Notes: generated by a model not told the origin, from the letters alone. Shown: positions 28,860-38,353, counted from the first letter of the stretch. The stretch is 64,000 bases of DNA from Pseudomonas sp. RIT-PI-S (GCF_025642975.1 NZ_JANZKJ010000011.1:62001-126000), one strand, 5' to 3'. Translations and numbers: made by a program.

Positions 28860-29387
28860 TCAATGTTCTGCGTCGAGTACCAGCGAGCTACGGATTTCCA
28901 GCACGGTGCCCTCATTGGCCTGATAACCGTCCGGCGTGCCAGCGTAGGACAGCGCCCACGCCTTGCTCGGCCCGGCGGCCGCCACGAGGGTCTGGGTAAT
29001 CACATGCCCGCCGTTGAGGGTAATGGTGCAGGTCGTTTCTGCCGCGGGCACCTCGTTGAGCGTACTGGGTTTGACGCGGGTGCAGGCGCTTTGATAGCCG
29101 CCCCGGGAAAAATTCTGTTGTACCGCCTTACGCATCTCCAACACCACCCCCGCGACGTTCACCACATGCCCAGCCTCCACCGGGCTCTGGCTCAGCTCAA
29201 CCACCATCGCTGGTTCGCCCCGGGCGTCGAGTTTTACCGCGCGCTGGCGGCTGACCTCGCTGCCGGGCTCTACCGGGATCGGTTCGACCTGCCAACCCTG
29301 CGGCCAGGCGATGGTGCTATCGCCCGCCAGCGCCTGCGCCGCACCGCCGAAGATAGAGACCATCAGCACAACGAAGCGGTTCTGCAT
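28860..29387 (-). CDS. Secreted hypothetical protein (DUF4946-like)
   Basis: The 175-residue protein has an N-terminal signal peptide (MQNRFVVLMVSIFGGAAQALA). The mature part begins with a WPQGWQVEPIPVE segment and contains two cysteines in GYQSACTRVK and AAETTCTITL that could form a disulfide. The sequence resembles what I recall as the Pseudomonas family DUF4946, whose function is unknown. The ATG at 29387 follows AAGGG; the frame continues 21 codons upstream without a better start. It precedes the PPP phosphatase gene by 23 bases on the same strand. Confidence 0.75.
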   Translation of the reverse strand: MQNRFVVLMVSIFGGAAQALAGDSTIAWPQGWQVEPIPVEPGSEVSRQRAVKLDARGEPAMVVELSQSPVEAGHVVNVAGVVLEMRKAVQQNFSRGGYQSACTRVKPSTLNEVPAAETTCTITLNGGHVITQTLVAAAGPSKAWALSYAGTPDGYQANEGTVLEIRSSLVLDAEH

Positions 29388-29510
29388 GAGCCCTTCCCGT
29401 TTGCCAAAAACATACAGTCTCGCAGCCGGGCCGCGCTTCGTACAGGGCACTAGACTAGACAGGCCTGACCCCCTCTCGTAGGGTTAGGCTCCTTGTCGTG
29501 GAGATTGTCG

Positions 29511-29903
29511 ATGTCCGAACTGCCCAAACCCGGTGCATTGCTGTTCGCCAAAGACCTGGAACGCATGGCTGCATTCTACGAGCAGGTCGCGGGGCTGACG
29601 GTCAAGGTGCACGCCGAGGGGCGCATCGTACTCGAGTCTGCCCATTACCTGTTGGTGCTGCACGCCCTGCCGCAGATCGTGGCGGACAACCTGGTGATCT
29701 CCTCCCCGCCACTGCGCCGTACCGATGTGCCGGTCAAGCTGATTTTCCCGGTGGCGTCCCTGGCAGTGGTGCAAACATTGAGCCCTATGCTCGGCGGCGG
29801 TGTCGAAAGCGAAGAGGCCCAGTGGGTGGGGCCGGGTTTCCGCGCCTGCGAGGGGTACGACCCCGAAGGCAATCTGTTGCAGTGGCGGGAACCTTTGGCC
29901 TGA
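29511..29903 (+). CDS. VOC family (glyoxalase-like) protein
   Basis: The 130-residue single-domain protein has the VOC pattern ALLFAKDLERMAAFYEQVAGL at the start and GYDPEGNLLQWREP at the end, the latter supplying the usual metal-ligand Glu position. Such proteins include glyoxalases, dioxygenases and antibiotic-binding proteins, so the activity is open. GGAG seven bases upstream fixes the ATG at 29511. A short acidic-protein gene follows after 49 bases and may be co-transcribed. Confidence 0.85.
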   Translation: MSELPKPGALLFAKDLERMAAFYEQVAGLTVKVHAEGRIVLESAHYLLVLHALPQIVADNLVISSPPLRRTDVPVKLIFPVASLAVVQTLSPMLGGGVESEEAQWVGPGFRACEGYDPEGNLLQWREPLA

Positions 29904-29952
29904 GATCCCTCTCCCTCGGATACCCCTGCAACTGGCAAAGGAGTCCGCAGCC

Positions 29953-30150
29953 ATGAACCCCAACACCGACGGCACTGAAGAGCAAGGCCCAAGCCGCGTT
30001 CCGTTCGTGAACGATCCCGCCAAGCCGGCGAATGCCAAGGTCCTCAACGATCCTGGCAACGAAGACCCTGGCTGGGGCCTGGATGAAGCTCGGGTGCCCC
30101 TGATCCCTGAAACGGCCCCTGAAACCTCCTCTGAAACCGGCAAAGACTGA
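29953..30150 (+). CDS. Small hydrophilic Pro/Glu-rich hypothetical protein
   Basis: The 65-residue protein starts MNPNTDGTEEQGPSRVPFVN, is rich in Pro, Glu, Asp and Asn, and has no hydrophobic segment, so it is probably disordered in the cytoplasm. AAGGAG nine bases before the ATG makes translation credible. It sits three bases ahead of a small membrane protein gene, suggesting an operon. No family is recognised. Confidence 0.65.
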   Translation: MNPNTDGTEEQGPSRVPFVNDPAKPANAKVLNDPGNEDPGWGLDEARVPLIPETAPETSSETGKD

Positions 30151-30153
30151 TCC

Positions 30154-30468
30154 ATGGCGTACATCGACTGGATTCAGTGGCCAGCCATGCTCGCCACGGT
30201 GGTCGCCGCATGGCTGATCGGTTCGCAGCGCCCCCGGCGACGCATGGCAGGCTTTTGGCTGTTTCTGGTCAGTAACCTGCTGTGGGTCATCTGGGGCCTT
30301 TCAAGCCACGCCTGGGCGCTGATCGTGCTGCAGGTGTGCCTGTGCATCATGAATTTCCGCGGCCTGAAAAAGAATGCGAGCGCAGCAGCAAGCGCAGCAG
30401 CGAGCGCCGTAGCGAGCGCAGCGGCAACCACAGGCACGCTTTCTTCGGTGGAGGCTGGCACCCGCTAA
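30154..30468 (+). CDS. Small membrane protein with Ala/Ser repeat tail
   Basis: The 104-residue protein has three hydrophobic segments in the first 70 residues (WPAMLATVVAAWLIG, GFWLFLVSNLLWVIWGL, LIVLQVCLCIMNFRGL). The tail is low-complexity, ASAAASAAASAVASAA, encoded by near-repeats of GCAAGCGCAGCA. The membrane part resembles short conserved membrane proteins of pseudomonads. The tail probably varies in length between strains by replication slippage. It follows the small acidic gene by three bases. Confidence 0.7.
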   Translation: MAYIDWIQWPAMLATVVAAWLIGSQRPRRRMAGFWLFLVSNLLWVIWGLSSHAWALIVLQVCLCIMNFRGLKKNASAAASAAASAVASAAATTGTLSSVEAGTR

Positions 30469-30540
30469 ATAGACACCTCGGGGGAACCGCGACGGTCAGC
30501 CTGGGTCGGTATCCAGTGATATGCGAACCGAGGCCGACCG

Positions 30541-31668
30541 ATGGAACTTATTCCCGCAACCTGGCTGGACCGCATTCCCCTCCCCTGGCTTGGCACCCTG
30601 ATCGCCGCCGCCGCGGCCGTCACCTTTACGCTGTTGCTACGCTGGCTGGGGCATATCGTGCTGCGGCGGGTCGCACGGCGGATGGTGCTGGCCCAGCAGC
30701 TGATCACCAAGGCGCAGCGCCCCACCTTGTGGCTGATGCCGCTGCTGGCGTTGCAGTCGGTTTGGACGTCCGCTCCAGACGACCTGCCGCTGATCAACAC
30801 CGTACGCCACGTCAACGGCCTGTTCGTGGTGGTGGCCTTTACCTGGCTGGGCTTGCGCTGCGTGGCGGCGGTGGCCGACACCATTGCGATCCGCAACCCG
30901 CTGGACATCGAAGACAACCTGACCGCACGGCGCATCCAGACCCAGGTGCGGGTATTGGTGCGCTGCCTGAACGTGGTAGTCATCCTCTTTGGCAGCGGCC
31001 TGATCCTGATGAGCTTCCCGGCGGTGCGCCAGGTCGGCACCAGCCTGCTCGCCTCCGCCGGGCTCGCTGGCCTGGCGGCAGGTTTTGCCGCCAAGCCGGT
31101 GCTGGGCAACCTGATTGCAGGCTTGCAGATCGCTATCTCCCAGCCCATTCGCCTCGACGACGTGGTGATCGTGGAAGGCGAATGGGGGCGTATCGAGGAA
31201 ATCACCGGCAGCTACGTGGTGGTGAAAATCTGGGACGAGCGCCGACTGGTCGTCCCCCTCACCTACTTTATCGAAAAGCCCTTCCAGAACTGGACCCGCA
31301 GCGCCTCGAGCCTGATCGGCTCGGTGTTCCTCTGGGTGGACTACTCGTTGCCGCTGGACGTGTTGCGCGATCAGGTGAAATTGATCTGTGAGGAGATCCC
31401 GCACCTGTGGGATGGGCGCGTATGCGTGCTGCAAGTGACCGACACCAGCGAAAAATCCATGCAGCTGCGCATTCTCCTGAGTTCGCTGGATTCGTCCAGG
31501 AACTGGGATGCCCGCTGCCATATGCGCGAGCGGCTGATTACCTTCATCAACCATGAGTTTCCACAGTGCCTGCCGCAAGTGCGCGCCGAACTGCAGACGA
31601 AGACAGTCCGCCCCGATGCGCATCAGCCCGTCAAGACTGAGGAAATCGAGCGTCAACCACCGGTGTGA
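30541..31668 (+). CDS. MscS family mechanosensitive ion channel
   Basis: The 375-residue protein has several N-terminal membrane spans and then the MscS core: the Gly/Ala-rich pore helix SLLASAGLAGLAAGFAAKPVLGNLIAGLQI (read in parts), the beta domain start QPIRLDDVVIVEGEWGRIEEI and the YFIEKPFQNWTR segment. MscS channels open under membrane tension and release solutes on osmotic downshock. It belongs to the longer group with extra spans before the pore. It appears monocistronic. Confidence 0.9.
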   Translation: MELIPATWLDRIPLPWLGTLIAAAAAVTFTLLLRWLGHIVLRRVARRMVLAQQLITKAQRPTLWLMPLLALQSVWTSAPDDLPLINTVRHVNGLFVVVAFTWLGLRCVAAVADTIAIRNPLDIEDNLTARRIQTQVRVLVRCLNVVVILFGSGLILMSFPAVRQVGTSLLASAGLAGLAAGFAAKPVLGNLIAGLQIAISQPIRLDDVVIVEGEWGRIEEITGSYVVVKIWDERRLVVPLTYFIEKPFQNWTRSASSLIGSVFLWVDYSLPLDVLRDQVKLICEEIPHLWDGRVCVLQVTDTSEKSMQLRILLSSLDSSRNWDARCHMRERLITFINHEFPQCLPQVRAELQTKTVRPDAHQPVKTEEIERQPPV

Positions 31669-31730
31669 GAGTTATTTTTATTGAAGGGGCCCGCGAGGCG
31701 GACGGTGCAGCGGCATGGCTCAGGCCGCGA

Positions 31731-31979
31731 TCAGAGCGCCTGATCGTTCGCAGCCATCGACTCGATCACTACGGTTTTCTGAGCGTCGGTCAAGCGGTCC
31801 CAGTAGTGGGTTTTGACGTAGAAGCCCAAGCCGCCTGCGATGTAAAGGCACAGCACGAGGATGGTCAGCACGGCCAAAGGCGAGGAACCCGCTTCGGCGT
31901 CCTCCTGGGCAGGGGACAGGAAAATGTCCTGGATGCGTTTGAAGAAATGAGTCAAGTAGAGCAAGACTTGGCGCCCCAT
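31731..31979 (-). CDS. Small single-pass membrane protein, unknown function
   Basis: The 82-residue frame has one hydrophobic segment (about 35-53, LAVLTILVLCLYIAGGLGF) between a basic N-terminal part and a C-terminal tail that looks extracytoplasmic (KTHYWDRLTDAQKTVV). The ribosome site is weak: AGAGG lies about 14 bases before the ATG. The membrane segment and balanced composition argue for a real gene. It is convergent with the MscS gene. No family recognised. Confidence 0.55.
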   Translation of the reverse strand: MGRQVLLYLTHFFKRIQDIFLSPAQEDAEAGSSPLAVLTILVLCLYIAGGLGFYVKTHYWDRLTDAQKTVVIESMAANDQAL

Positions 31980-32239
31980 GGTAATCGTTCGAACCTCTTT
32001 TGAATGACGCAGACGTGAAGTGGCTCAGCCGACGCGCGACCGCTGGTTGCGGCTGAAGGACGCAATAGCGAGAATGGGCCGAGGCGGTTGTATGATAACC
32101 GAACGTAAACTCACCAAATAGTTAGCCTGCTAGGCATTACGACGAACAGTGTGCGGCAATCCGCCTCATCCTCTTCGCTCGGCGCCGCGCCTGGCCATTC
32201 ACTTCCGGGCCCCGGGCCCACTTTCACATGGGAGCTTCC

Positions 32240-33277
32240 ATGCAATTTCGCGTATTGGGCAAAACCGAGCTCAAGGTCAGCGCCATCGCGCTCGGCACCA
32301 TGACTTGGGGCGAGCAGAACACCCAGGCCGAAGCCTTCGAGCAGATCCGCCTGGCCAAGGATGCAGGGGTGAACTTCCTCGACACCGCAGAGATGTACCC
32401 GGTGCCTCCTCGCGGCGAGACCTACACCAAGACCGAACAGATCATCGGCAATTACTTTCGTGAGCACGGCGACCGCGGGGATTGGGTGCTGGCCAGCAAG
32501 GTCGCCGGGCCGGGCCGCATGGACCACATCCGCGATGGCGACCCGCGGCTGGATCGCAAGAACATCACCGCCGCGCTGGACGCTTCGTTGCAGCGCCTGA
32601 ACACCGACTACCTGGACCTGTACCAGCTGCATTGGCCGGACCGGAAAACCAACTTCTTCGGCGTGCTCAATTACCAGCACGATGCCGAGGACCAGTTCAC
32701 CCCCATCGAAGACACCCTCGAAGTGCTCGATGAGCTGGTCAAGGCAGGCAAGATCCGCCATATCGGCCTGTCCAACGAAACCCCTTGGGGCACCCAGCAG
32801 TTCCTGCACTTGGCGCAAACCCGTGGTTGGCCGCGGGCGGTGTCCATCCAGAACCCTTACAACCTGCTCAACCGCACCTTTGAAATCGGCCTGGCGGAGA
32901 TTGCCCTGCGCGAAAGCATCGGCTTGCTCGCTTACTCGCCCCTGGCGTTCGGTGTGCTGTCGGGGAAATACCTGGGCGGTGCCCGCCCCGAGAAGGGCCG
33001 GCTGACGCTGTTCGAGCGCTTCCAACGCTACAACAACCCGCAAGCCGAGGCCGCGGCCCAGGCCTACGTCAAGCTTGCCCAGGCGCACGGGCTGGACCCT
33101 GCCCAGATGGCGCTGCAGTTCGTCACCGAACAACCCTTCGTGACCAGCAACATCATCGGTGCTACCACGCTGGCGCAGCTGCTCAGCAACCTGGGCAGTA
33201 TCGAGGTCAAGCTCAGCGACGAGGTTCGTGCCGGCATCGAAGCGATTCACACCCAGCAGCCCAACCCCGCGCCGTAA
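32240..33277 (+). CDS. tas: Tas-type NADP(H)-dependent aldo/keto reductase
   Basis: The 345-residue protein has LGTMTWGEQN, the catalytic Asp-Tyr region DTAEMYPVPPRGET, the DLYQLHWPDR strand, the GLSNETPWG segment and the late QMALQFVTEQPFVTSNIIGATT. E. coli Tas is 346 residues with the same MYPVPPR and HWPxRxTNxFG motifs, so the assignment is strong from memory of that sequence. Tas reduces aldehydes or ketones and can suppress tyrosine auxotrophy in starved E. coli. GGGAG precedes the chosen ATG. Confidence 0.88.
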   Translation: MQFRVLGKTELKVSAIALGTMTWGEQNTQAEAFEQIRLAKDAGVNFLDTAEMYPVPPRGETYTKTEQIIGNYFREHGDRGDWVLASKVAGPGRMDHIRDGDPRLDRKNITAALDASLQRLNTDYLDLYQLHWPDRKTNFFGVLNYQHDAEDQFTPIEDTLEVLDELVKAGKIRHIGLSNETPWGTQQFLHLAQTRGWPRAVSIQNPYNLLNRTFEIGLAEIALRESIGLLAYSPLAFGVLSGKYLGGARPEKGRLTLFERFQRYNNPQAEAAAQAYVKLAQAHGLDPAQMALQFVTEQPFVTSNIIGATTLAQLLSNLGSIEVKLSDEVRAGIEAIHTQQPNPAP

Positions 33278-33402
33278 GCGTTGCGCCTGGGCCTTATGGG
33301 CCGGGTACGCCCGGGGGCCTGTGCACCGGCCCGCGGGCCGACCGAACCTTCGCCCGCTTCGTCACGTCGTAACAAAATATGACTGCGATGAAGGCTAACC
33401 CC

Positions 33403-35736
33403 ATGCACCCCCACGCCCGCTTCAAACCCTACACTCACGCAGCGGGCGGTTGGGGGTCGGCGCGTTCCGTGGCCTCCATCCTGTGGCGCGAAAAAGCCCT
33501 GGGCAAGGGCGCAGCGGCCCTGCTCAAGCAGAACAAGCCTGATGGCTTCGCCTGTGTCAGCTGCGCCTGGGCCAAGCCCGGCCACCCTCACCCCCTCGAG
33601 TTTTGTGAGAACGGCGCCAAGGCCACCGCGTGGGAACTGACCTCACTGCGGGCCGACCCGGCTTTCTTCAGCAAGCACACACTGGCCGAGCTGCGTACCT
33701 GGCCCGACTATGACCTGGAGCAGCGCGGCCGGATTACCCATCCGCTGCGCTACGACGCCACTAGCGATACCTACCAACCCGTGCCTTGGGCCCAGGCCTT
33801 CGCCGCGATCGGCAGCCGGCTCAAGGCGCTGCCGGTTGAGAGCGTGGTGTTCTACGCCTCCGGCCGGGCCTCGCTGGAGGCCTCGTTCATGTACCAGCTG
33901 CTGGCACGGGCGTATGGCAACAACCACCTGCCCGACAGTAGCAACATGTGCCACGAAAGCACCTCGGTCGGCTTGCAGGAAAGCATCGGCGTGCCGGTAG
34001 GCACCGTCACCCTGGCTGACTTCGAGCATACCGACCTGTTTCTGTTCTTCGGCCAGAACGTGGGCAGCAATAGCCCGCGCATGCTCCATCAGTTGCAGGA
34101 CGCCCGTAAGCGCAACGCCCAGATCATCACCTTCAACCCCTTGCGCGAGCGTGGGCTGGAGCGTTTCGTCAATCCGCAGAACCCCATTGAGATGCTCGGC
34201 CCTGAGTCCACCCAGGTCAGCACTCAGTACCATCAGGTTGCGATCGGTGGCGACCTGGCGGCCATGGCGGGCATGATCAAGGCGCTGTTCGCCCTCGATG
34301 CAGAGGCGTTGGCCGTAGGAGAACCCGGCGTTCTCGACCGCGCGTTCATCGCCGAACACACCACCGGCTTCGATGCCCTGGTGGCCCAAATCAACGGTTA
34401 TCGCTGGGAGGAACTGGAGCGCCGCGCAGGGCTGAGCCGTAGCGCGCTGGAAGCGGCGGCCAAGGTCTACGCCCAGAGCGAGCGGGTAATGGGTGTGTAT
34501 GGCATGGGTTTGACCCAGCACCGGCATGGCGTGGCAAACGTACAGATGTTGGTGAACCTGCTGCTGTTGCGCGGCAACATCGGCAAGCCGGGGGCTGGTG
34601 TGTGCCCGGTGCGCGGCCATTCCAACGTGCAGGGGCAGCGCACCGTGGGCATTACCGAAGACCCGAAAAAGGTCCCCGGCGAAAAAATCGCCGAGGTGCT
34701 GGGTATCAACGTTCCGAAGAAAAAGGGCTTTTGCACCGTCGAGGCGTGCGAAGGCCTGCTCGATGGCCGGGTGAAAGGCTTTGTCAGCCTGGGCGGCAAC
34801 TTCATCCGCGCGGTGCCCGATACCTCACGCATGGAGCCTGCCTGGCAGCAGCTCTCGCTCAACGTGCAGATCGCCACCAAGCTCAACCGCAGCCACTTGT
34901 TGCCGGGCGCGGATGCCTGGCTGCTGCCGTGCCTGGGGCGGATTGAAATCGACCGCCAAGAGGGCGTGGAACAGCAGTGGGCCACGGAGGACAGCACCGG
35001 TTGCATCCACGGCTGGCATGGCCAGGCGGAGCCGGCAAGCGAGCAGCTGCTTTCGGAGCCGGCGATCATCGCCGGGATCGCCGAAGCCACCCTGGCGCCT
35101 AATCCGAAGCTGGACTGGGCCGCCTGGCGCCGCGACTACCGCCAGGTACGCCAAGCCATTGCCGCCGTATATGCCGAAACCTTCCACGACATGGAAACGC
35201 GCATGGCCGAGCCGGGCGGTTTCCATCGCCCGCTCCCGGCAGCCCAACGACAATGGAAAACCGAAAGCGGCAAGGCCCAGTTCACCTTGATGCCCACCCT
35301 CGACACCGATGAAGACGTGAGCACCGGCATGCCGCGCCGCGATGTGCTGCAGCTGATGACATTGCGCAGCAACGACCAATTCAATACGACCATCTACGGG
35401 TACGACGACCGCTTCCGTGGCGTCAAAGGCACTCGCAAGGTGCTGCTGATGAACACCAGCGATATTACCCGCCTGGGCTTCGTGCCCGGCGACTGGGTCA
35501 AGGTATCGACCGCCGTGGAAACCGAAGTGGCGCGCACGGTGGGGCCGCTGCAAGTCTTGCCCTATGACATCCCTGTGGGTTGCTGCGGCGGTTATTACCC
35601 TGAATGCAACCCGCTGGTGCCGGTGTGGCATTACGCCGAAAAGAGCAAGGTGCCGGCAGCCAAGTCGATTCCGGTCACGCTGATGCGCGCGGCCATGGAA
35701 GCCGGCGCTGTGCCTATCGAACTCAAGCGCGGCTAG
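33403..35736 (+). CDS. YdeP-type molybdopterin oxidoreductase
   Basis: The roughly 777-residue protein is a bis-MGD oxidoreductase of the FdhF/YdeP group. Visible signatures are CVSCAWAKPGHPHPLEFCENGAK near the N-terminus (few Cys, so any iron-sulfur site is incomplete), SNMCHESTSVGL, NPLRERGLERF, YGMGLTQHRHG, GNIGKPGAGVCPVRGHSNVQG, ATKLNRSHLL and SNDQFNTTIYGYDDR. E. coli YdeP shares these and is linked to acid resistance; the reaction is unknown. Possible starts are 33379, 33388 and 33403; only the last has an SD-like AAGG. No molybdenum-cofactor or fdhD gene is nearby. Confidence 0.88.
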   Translation: MHPHARFKPYTHAAGGWGSARSVASILWREKALGKGAAALLKQNKPDGFACVSCAWAKPGHPHPLEFCENGAKATAWELTSLRADPAFFSKHTLAELRTWPDYDLEQRGRITHPLRYDATSDTYQPVPWAQAFAAIGSRLKALPVESVVFYASGRASLEASFMYQLLARAYGNNHLPDSSNMCHESTSVGLQESIGVPVGTVTLADFEHTDLFLFFGQNVGSNSPRMLHQLQDARKRNAQIITFNPLRERGLERFVNPQNPIEMLGPESTQVSTQYHQVAIGGDLAAMAGMIKALFALDAEALAVGEPGVLDRAFIAEHTTGFDALVAQINGYRWEELERRAGLSRSALEAAAKVYAQSERVMGVYGMGLTQHRHGVANVQMLVNLLLLRGNIGKPGAGVCPVRGHSNVQGQRTVGITEDPKKVPGEKIAEVLGINVPKKKGFCTVEACEGLLDGRVKGFVSLGGNFIRAVPDTSRMEPAWQQLSLNVQIATKLNRSHLLPGADAWLLPCLGRIEIDRQEGVEQQWATEDSTGCIHGWHGQAEPASEQLLSEPAIIAGIAEATLAPNPKLDWAAWRRDYRQVRQAIAAVYAETFHDMETRMAEPGGFHRPLPAAQRQWKTESGKAQFTLMPTLDTDEDVSTGMPRRDVLQLMTLRSNDQFNTTIYGYDDRFRGVKGTRKVLLMNTSDITRLGFVPGDWVKVSTAVETEVARTVGPLQVLPYDIPVGCCGGYYPECNPLVPVWHYAEKSKVPAAKSIPVTLMRAAMEAGAVPIELKRG

Positions 35737-35830
35737 GGCCAGGTTCAGCACTGTATAAACATACACATAAAGCCTTGCATCCTGCGCCCAGCCCGGCCAT
35801 CCTTGTCGGGTCTGGCAATAGGTGACTGTG

Positions 35831-37786
35831 ATGCGGCTGTTCCTCTGTGAAAAACCTTCCCAGGCGCGGGATATCGCCAAGGTGCTCGGCGCGCGTGGCA
35901 AGGGCGACGGGTGCCTGGTCGGGGCTGGCATCACCGTCAGCTGGTGCATCGGGCACTTGCTCGAAACCGCCCCTCCAGATGCCTACGACCCTCGCTACAA
36001 GCAATGGTCCCTGGAGCACCTGCCGATTGTGCCGGAACAGTGGCGCATGCAGGTCAAGCCCAAGACCGCCAGCCAGTTCAAGGCCGTCAAACGCCTGCTG
36101 GGGCAAGCCTCCGAGGTAGTGATCGCCACGGACGCGGACCGCGAAGGGGAAATGATCGCCCGGGAGCTGCTCGACCATTGCCGTTATCGGGGCCCGATTC
36201 AGCGGCTATGGCTATCTGCGTTGGACGAGGCCTCCATTCGCAAGGCACTGGCCGCGCTGCGCCCCGGCGAGGCGACCTTCAGCCTTTACCATTGCGCGCT
36301 GGGCCGCGCCCGGGCGGACTGGCTGATCGGCATGAACCTTAGCCGCCTCTTCACCCTGCTGGGCCGTCGTTCCGGCTATCAAGGGGTGCTGCCCGTCGGC
36401 CGGGTGCAAACCCCGACCCTGCGCCTGGTAGTGGACCGCGATCGCAGCATCGCGGCCTTCGAGCCTGTGCCCTGGTGGGGCATCGATGTGCGCCTGAACG
36501 CCGCTGGCCAGGCGTCGAACGAGCCGCCGTTCGTTGCCCAATGGCAAGCCCCGAAGGCTGCCTGCGACGACGAGGGGCGCTGCTTGCAGCAGCCATTGGC
36601 GGTGGCCGCCGCAGAGAAGATGGCCAAGGCACACAGCGCGCGGGTCATCACGGTGCGCACCGAGCGCGTGAAGGAAAGCGCACCGCTGCCCTTCGACCTG
36701 GGTACCTTGCAGCTACTGTGCTCGAAAAAGCTCGGCCTTGGTGCACAGGAGACACTCGACATCGCCCAGGCACTCTATGAAACCTACAAGGCCATTACCT
36801 ACCCGCGCAGCGACTGCGGTTACCTGCCCCTCAGCCAGCACGGGGAGGCGGCAGCGATACTGGCGGCCCTCAAGCGCGCCGACGACAGCCTGGTGCCCCT
36901 GTTCGCTCATCTCAACCCCAGCCTGCGCTCCCGCGCCTGGAACGATGCCAAGGTTTCGGCCCACCATGGGATCATTCCCACGGCAGCCTCGCTCAACCTG
37001 GACCGGCTGCCCGCCAAGCACAAAGCGGTATATGGGCTGATCCGCGCCCGTTACCTGGCGCAATTTCTACCGGACCACGCCTACGACCGAACCCGCGTGA
37101 CGTTCGACTGCGCAGGCGAGACTCTCCAGGCCGTGGGCAAGCAGGTGCTCGAGCCGGGCTGGAAGCGCGCCCTGCCCGAGGCGCTTTCCCAGTTGCCCGG
37201 GCGCGAGCCTCCTCAACCCCTGCCGCCGCTCGCGGCCGACGATGCCTGCCCGGTGCGCGAGGTGCAGTTGAAGAACAACTGGACCCAGCCGCCAAAACCC
37301 TTCACCGAGGGCGACCTGATCAGCGCCATGAAGAATGTCGCCCGGTTGGTCGAAGACCCAAAGCTCAAGCAAAAACTCAAGGAAACCACGGGCATCGGCA
37401 CCGAAGCCACGCGCGCGGGGATCATCCAGGGGCTACTCGACCGCGGTTACCTGCACAAGGTTGGCAAGGCGCTGAACGCTTCGGCCGCCGGCTGCAGCCT
37501 GGTAGACGCCGTGCCACGGGCGATTACCGACCCCGGCACCACGGCGATCTGGGAACAGGCGCTAGACATGGTGCAGAGCGGCGAAATGACCCTGGACGAT
37601 TTTCTCGCCCGGCAGTCAGCCTGGATGGGCAAGCTGGTGGAGCGATGCCGCGGGTTGAACGTCGTGATCGCAGGGCAAGCACCGGCCCCGACCTGGCGCA
37701 AGAAACGCAAAACAGGGGGTAAGCGCGGAACCAGTAGCGGCAAGGCGGTTAAACGCCCGGCCAGCCTGCGCCGCAAGGCTGAATGA
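35831..37786 (+). CDS. topB: DNA topoisomerase III
   Basis: The 651-residue type IA topoisomerase relaxes and decatenates DNA. The TOPRIM domain starts MRLFLCEKPS and has the Mg ligands Asp101, Asp103 and Glu105 in TDADREGE. The active-site tyrosine is Tyr324 in ITYPRSDCGYL. GRVQTPTLRLVVDRD and the decatenation-domain region match E. coli TopB. The C-terminus is a Lys/Arg-rich tail (KKRKTGGKRG). I start at the ATG of MRLF by analogy with E. coli; an in-frame GTG lies three codons earlier. Confidence 0.95.
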   Translation: MRLFLCEKPSQARDIAKVLGARGKGDGCLVGAGITVSWCIGHLLETAPPDAYDPRYKQWSLEHLPIVPEQWRMQVKPKTASQFKAVKRLLGQASEVVIATDADREGEMIARELLDHCRYRGPIQRLWLSALDEASIRKALAALRPGEATFSLYHCALGRARADWLIGMNLSRLFTLLGRRSGYQGVLPVGRVQTPTLRLVVDRDRSIAAFEPVPWWGIDVRLNAAGQASNEPPFVAQWQAPKAACDDEGRCLQQPLAVAAAEKMAKAHSARVITVRTERVKESAPLPFDLGTLQLLCSKKLGLGAQETLDIAQALYETYKAITYPRSDCGYLPLSQHGEAAAILAALKRADDSLVPLFAHLNPSLRSRAWNDAKVSAHHGIIPTAASLNLDRLPAKHKAVYGLIRARYLAQFLPDHAYDRTRVTFDCAGETLQAVGKQVLEPGWKRALPEALSQLPGREPPQPLPPLAADDACPVREVQLKNNWTQPPKPFTEGDLISAMKNVARLVEDPKLKQKLKETTGIGTEATRAGIIQGLLDRGYLHKVGKALNASAAGCSLVDAVPRAITDPGTTAIWEQALDMVQSGEMTLDDFLARQSAWMGKLVERCRGLNVVIAGQAPAPTWRKKRKTGGKRGTSSGKAVKRPASLRRKAE

Positions 37787-37860
37787 AATATCATCCAGGG
37801 CCTGAGCCTTTTCAATTGCGGCGCGGTCTTTTACCTGAGGAAACAATTAGGTAACCCGCA

Positions 37861-38283
37861 ATGAATTTTTCCAGCTTTTCCCAGGCCATTTCCAAAAAAG
37901 CCGGTAGCCCCAAGGCGTTCGCTACCGCGATCATCCTTATCGCCGTCTGGGCCTGCACTGGCCCCTGGTTCCATTACGACGACACTTGGCAGCTGATCAT
38001 CAACACTTCGACCACCATCATCACCTTCCTGATGGTGTTCGTGATCCAGAACACGCAAAACCGCGATAACGACGTATTGCACATCAAGATCGACGAGCTG
38101 CTGCGTGCCACCAAGGAAGCACGCATGGCAGTGGTGAACCTGGACGACCTTGACGCCCACGAGCTCAAGACTATTCGCAAGCAATACAAGAGCATGGGCC
38201 AAGGGGAAAAGGTGGAGCTCCTGCAAGAAGAGACCACCCTGACTGCCAAGGACGATGCACCGGACGCCCCTGACCGCCAGTAG
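37861..38283 (+). CDS. Low-affinity iron permease family membrane protein
   Basis: The 140-residue protein has two membrane spans (AFATAIILIAVWACTG, then IINTSTTIITFLMVFVIQNTQNRD) followed by a helical cytoplasmic part with KIDELLRATKEARMAVVNLDDL. The loop FHYDDTWQLIINTSTTIITF is the hallmark of the family named after yeast Fet4 (PF04120). The bacterial members' role in iron uptake is not established. The gene follows topB by 74 bases. Confidence 0.85.
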   Translation: MNFSSFSQAISKKAGSPKAFATAIILIAVWACTGPWFHYDDTWQLIINTSTTIITFLMVFVIQNTQNRDNDVLHIKIDELLRATKEARMAVVNLDDLDAHELKTIRKQYKSMGQGEKVELLQEETTLTAKDDAPDAPDRQ

Positions 38284-38353
38284 GCGCTGACGCTAGCTGG
38301 CAAAACCCGCGGCCGCTTGGGCTCGTGGGTTTCGCTCGCCTCTACGGAACTCG

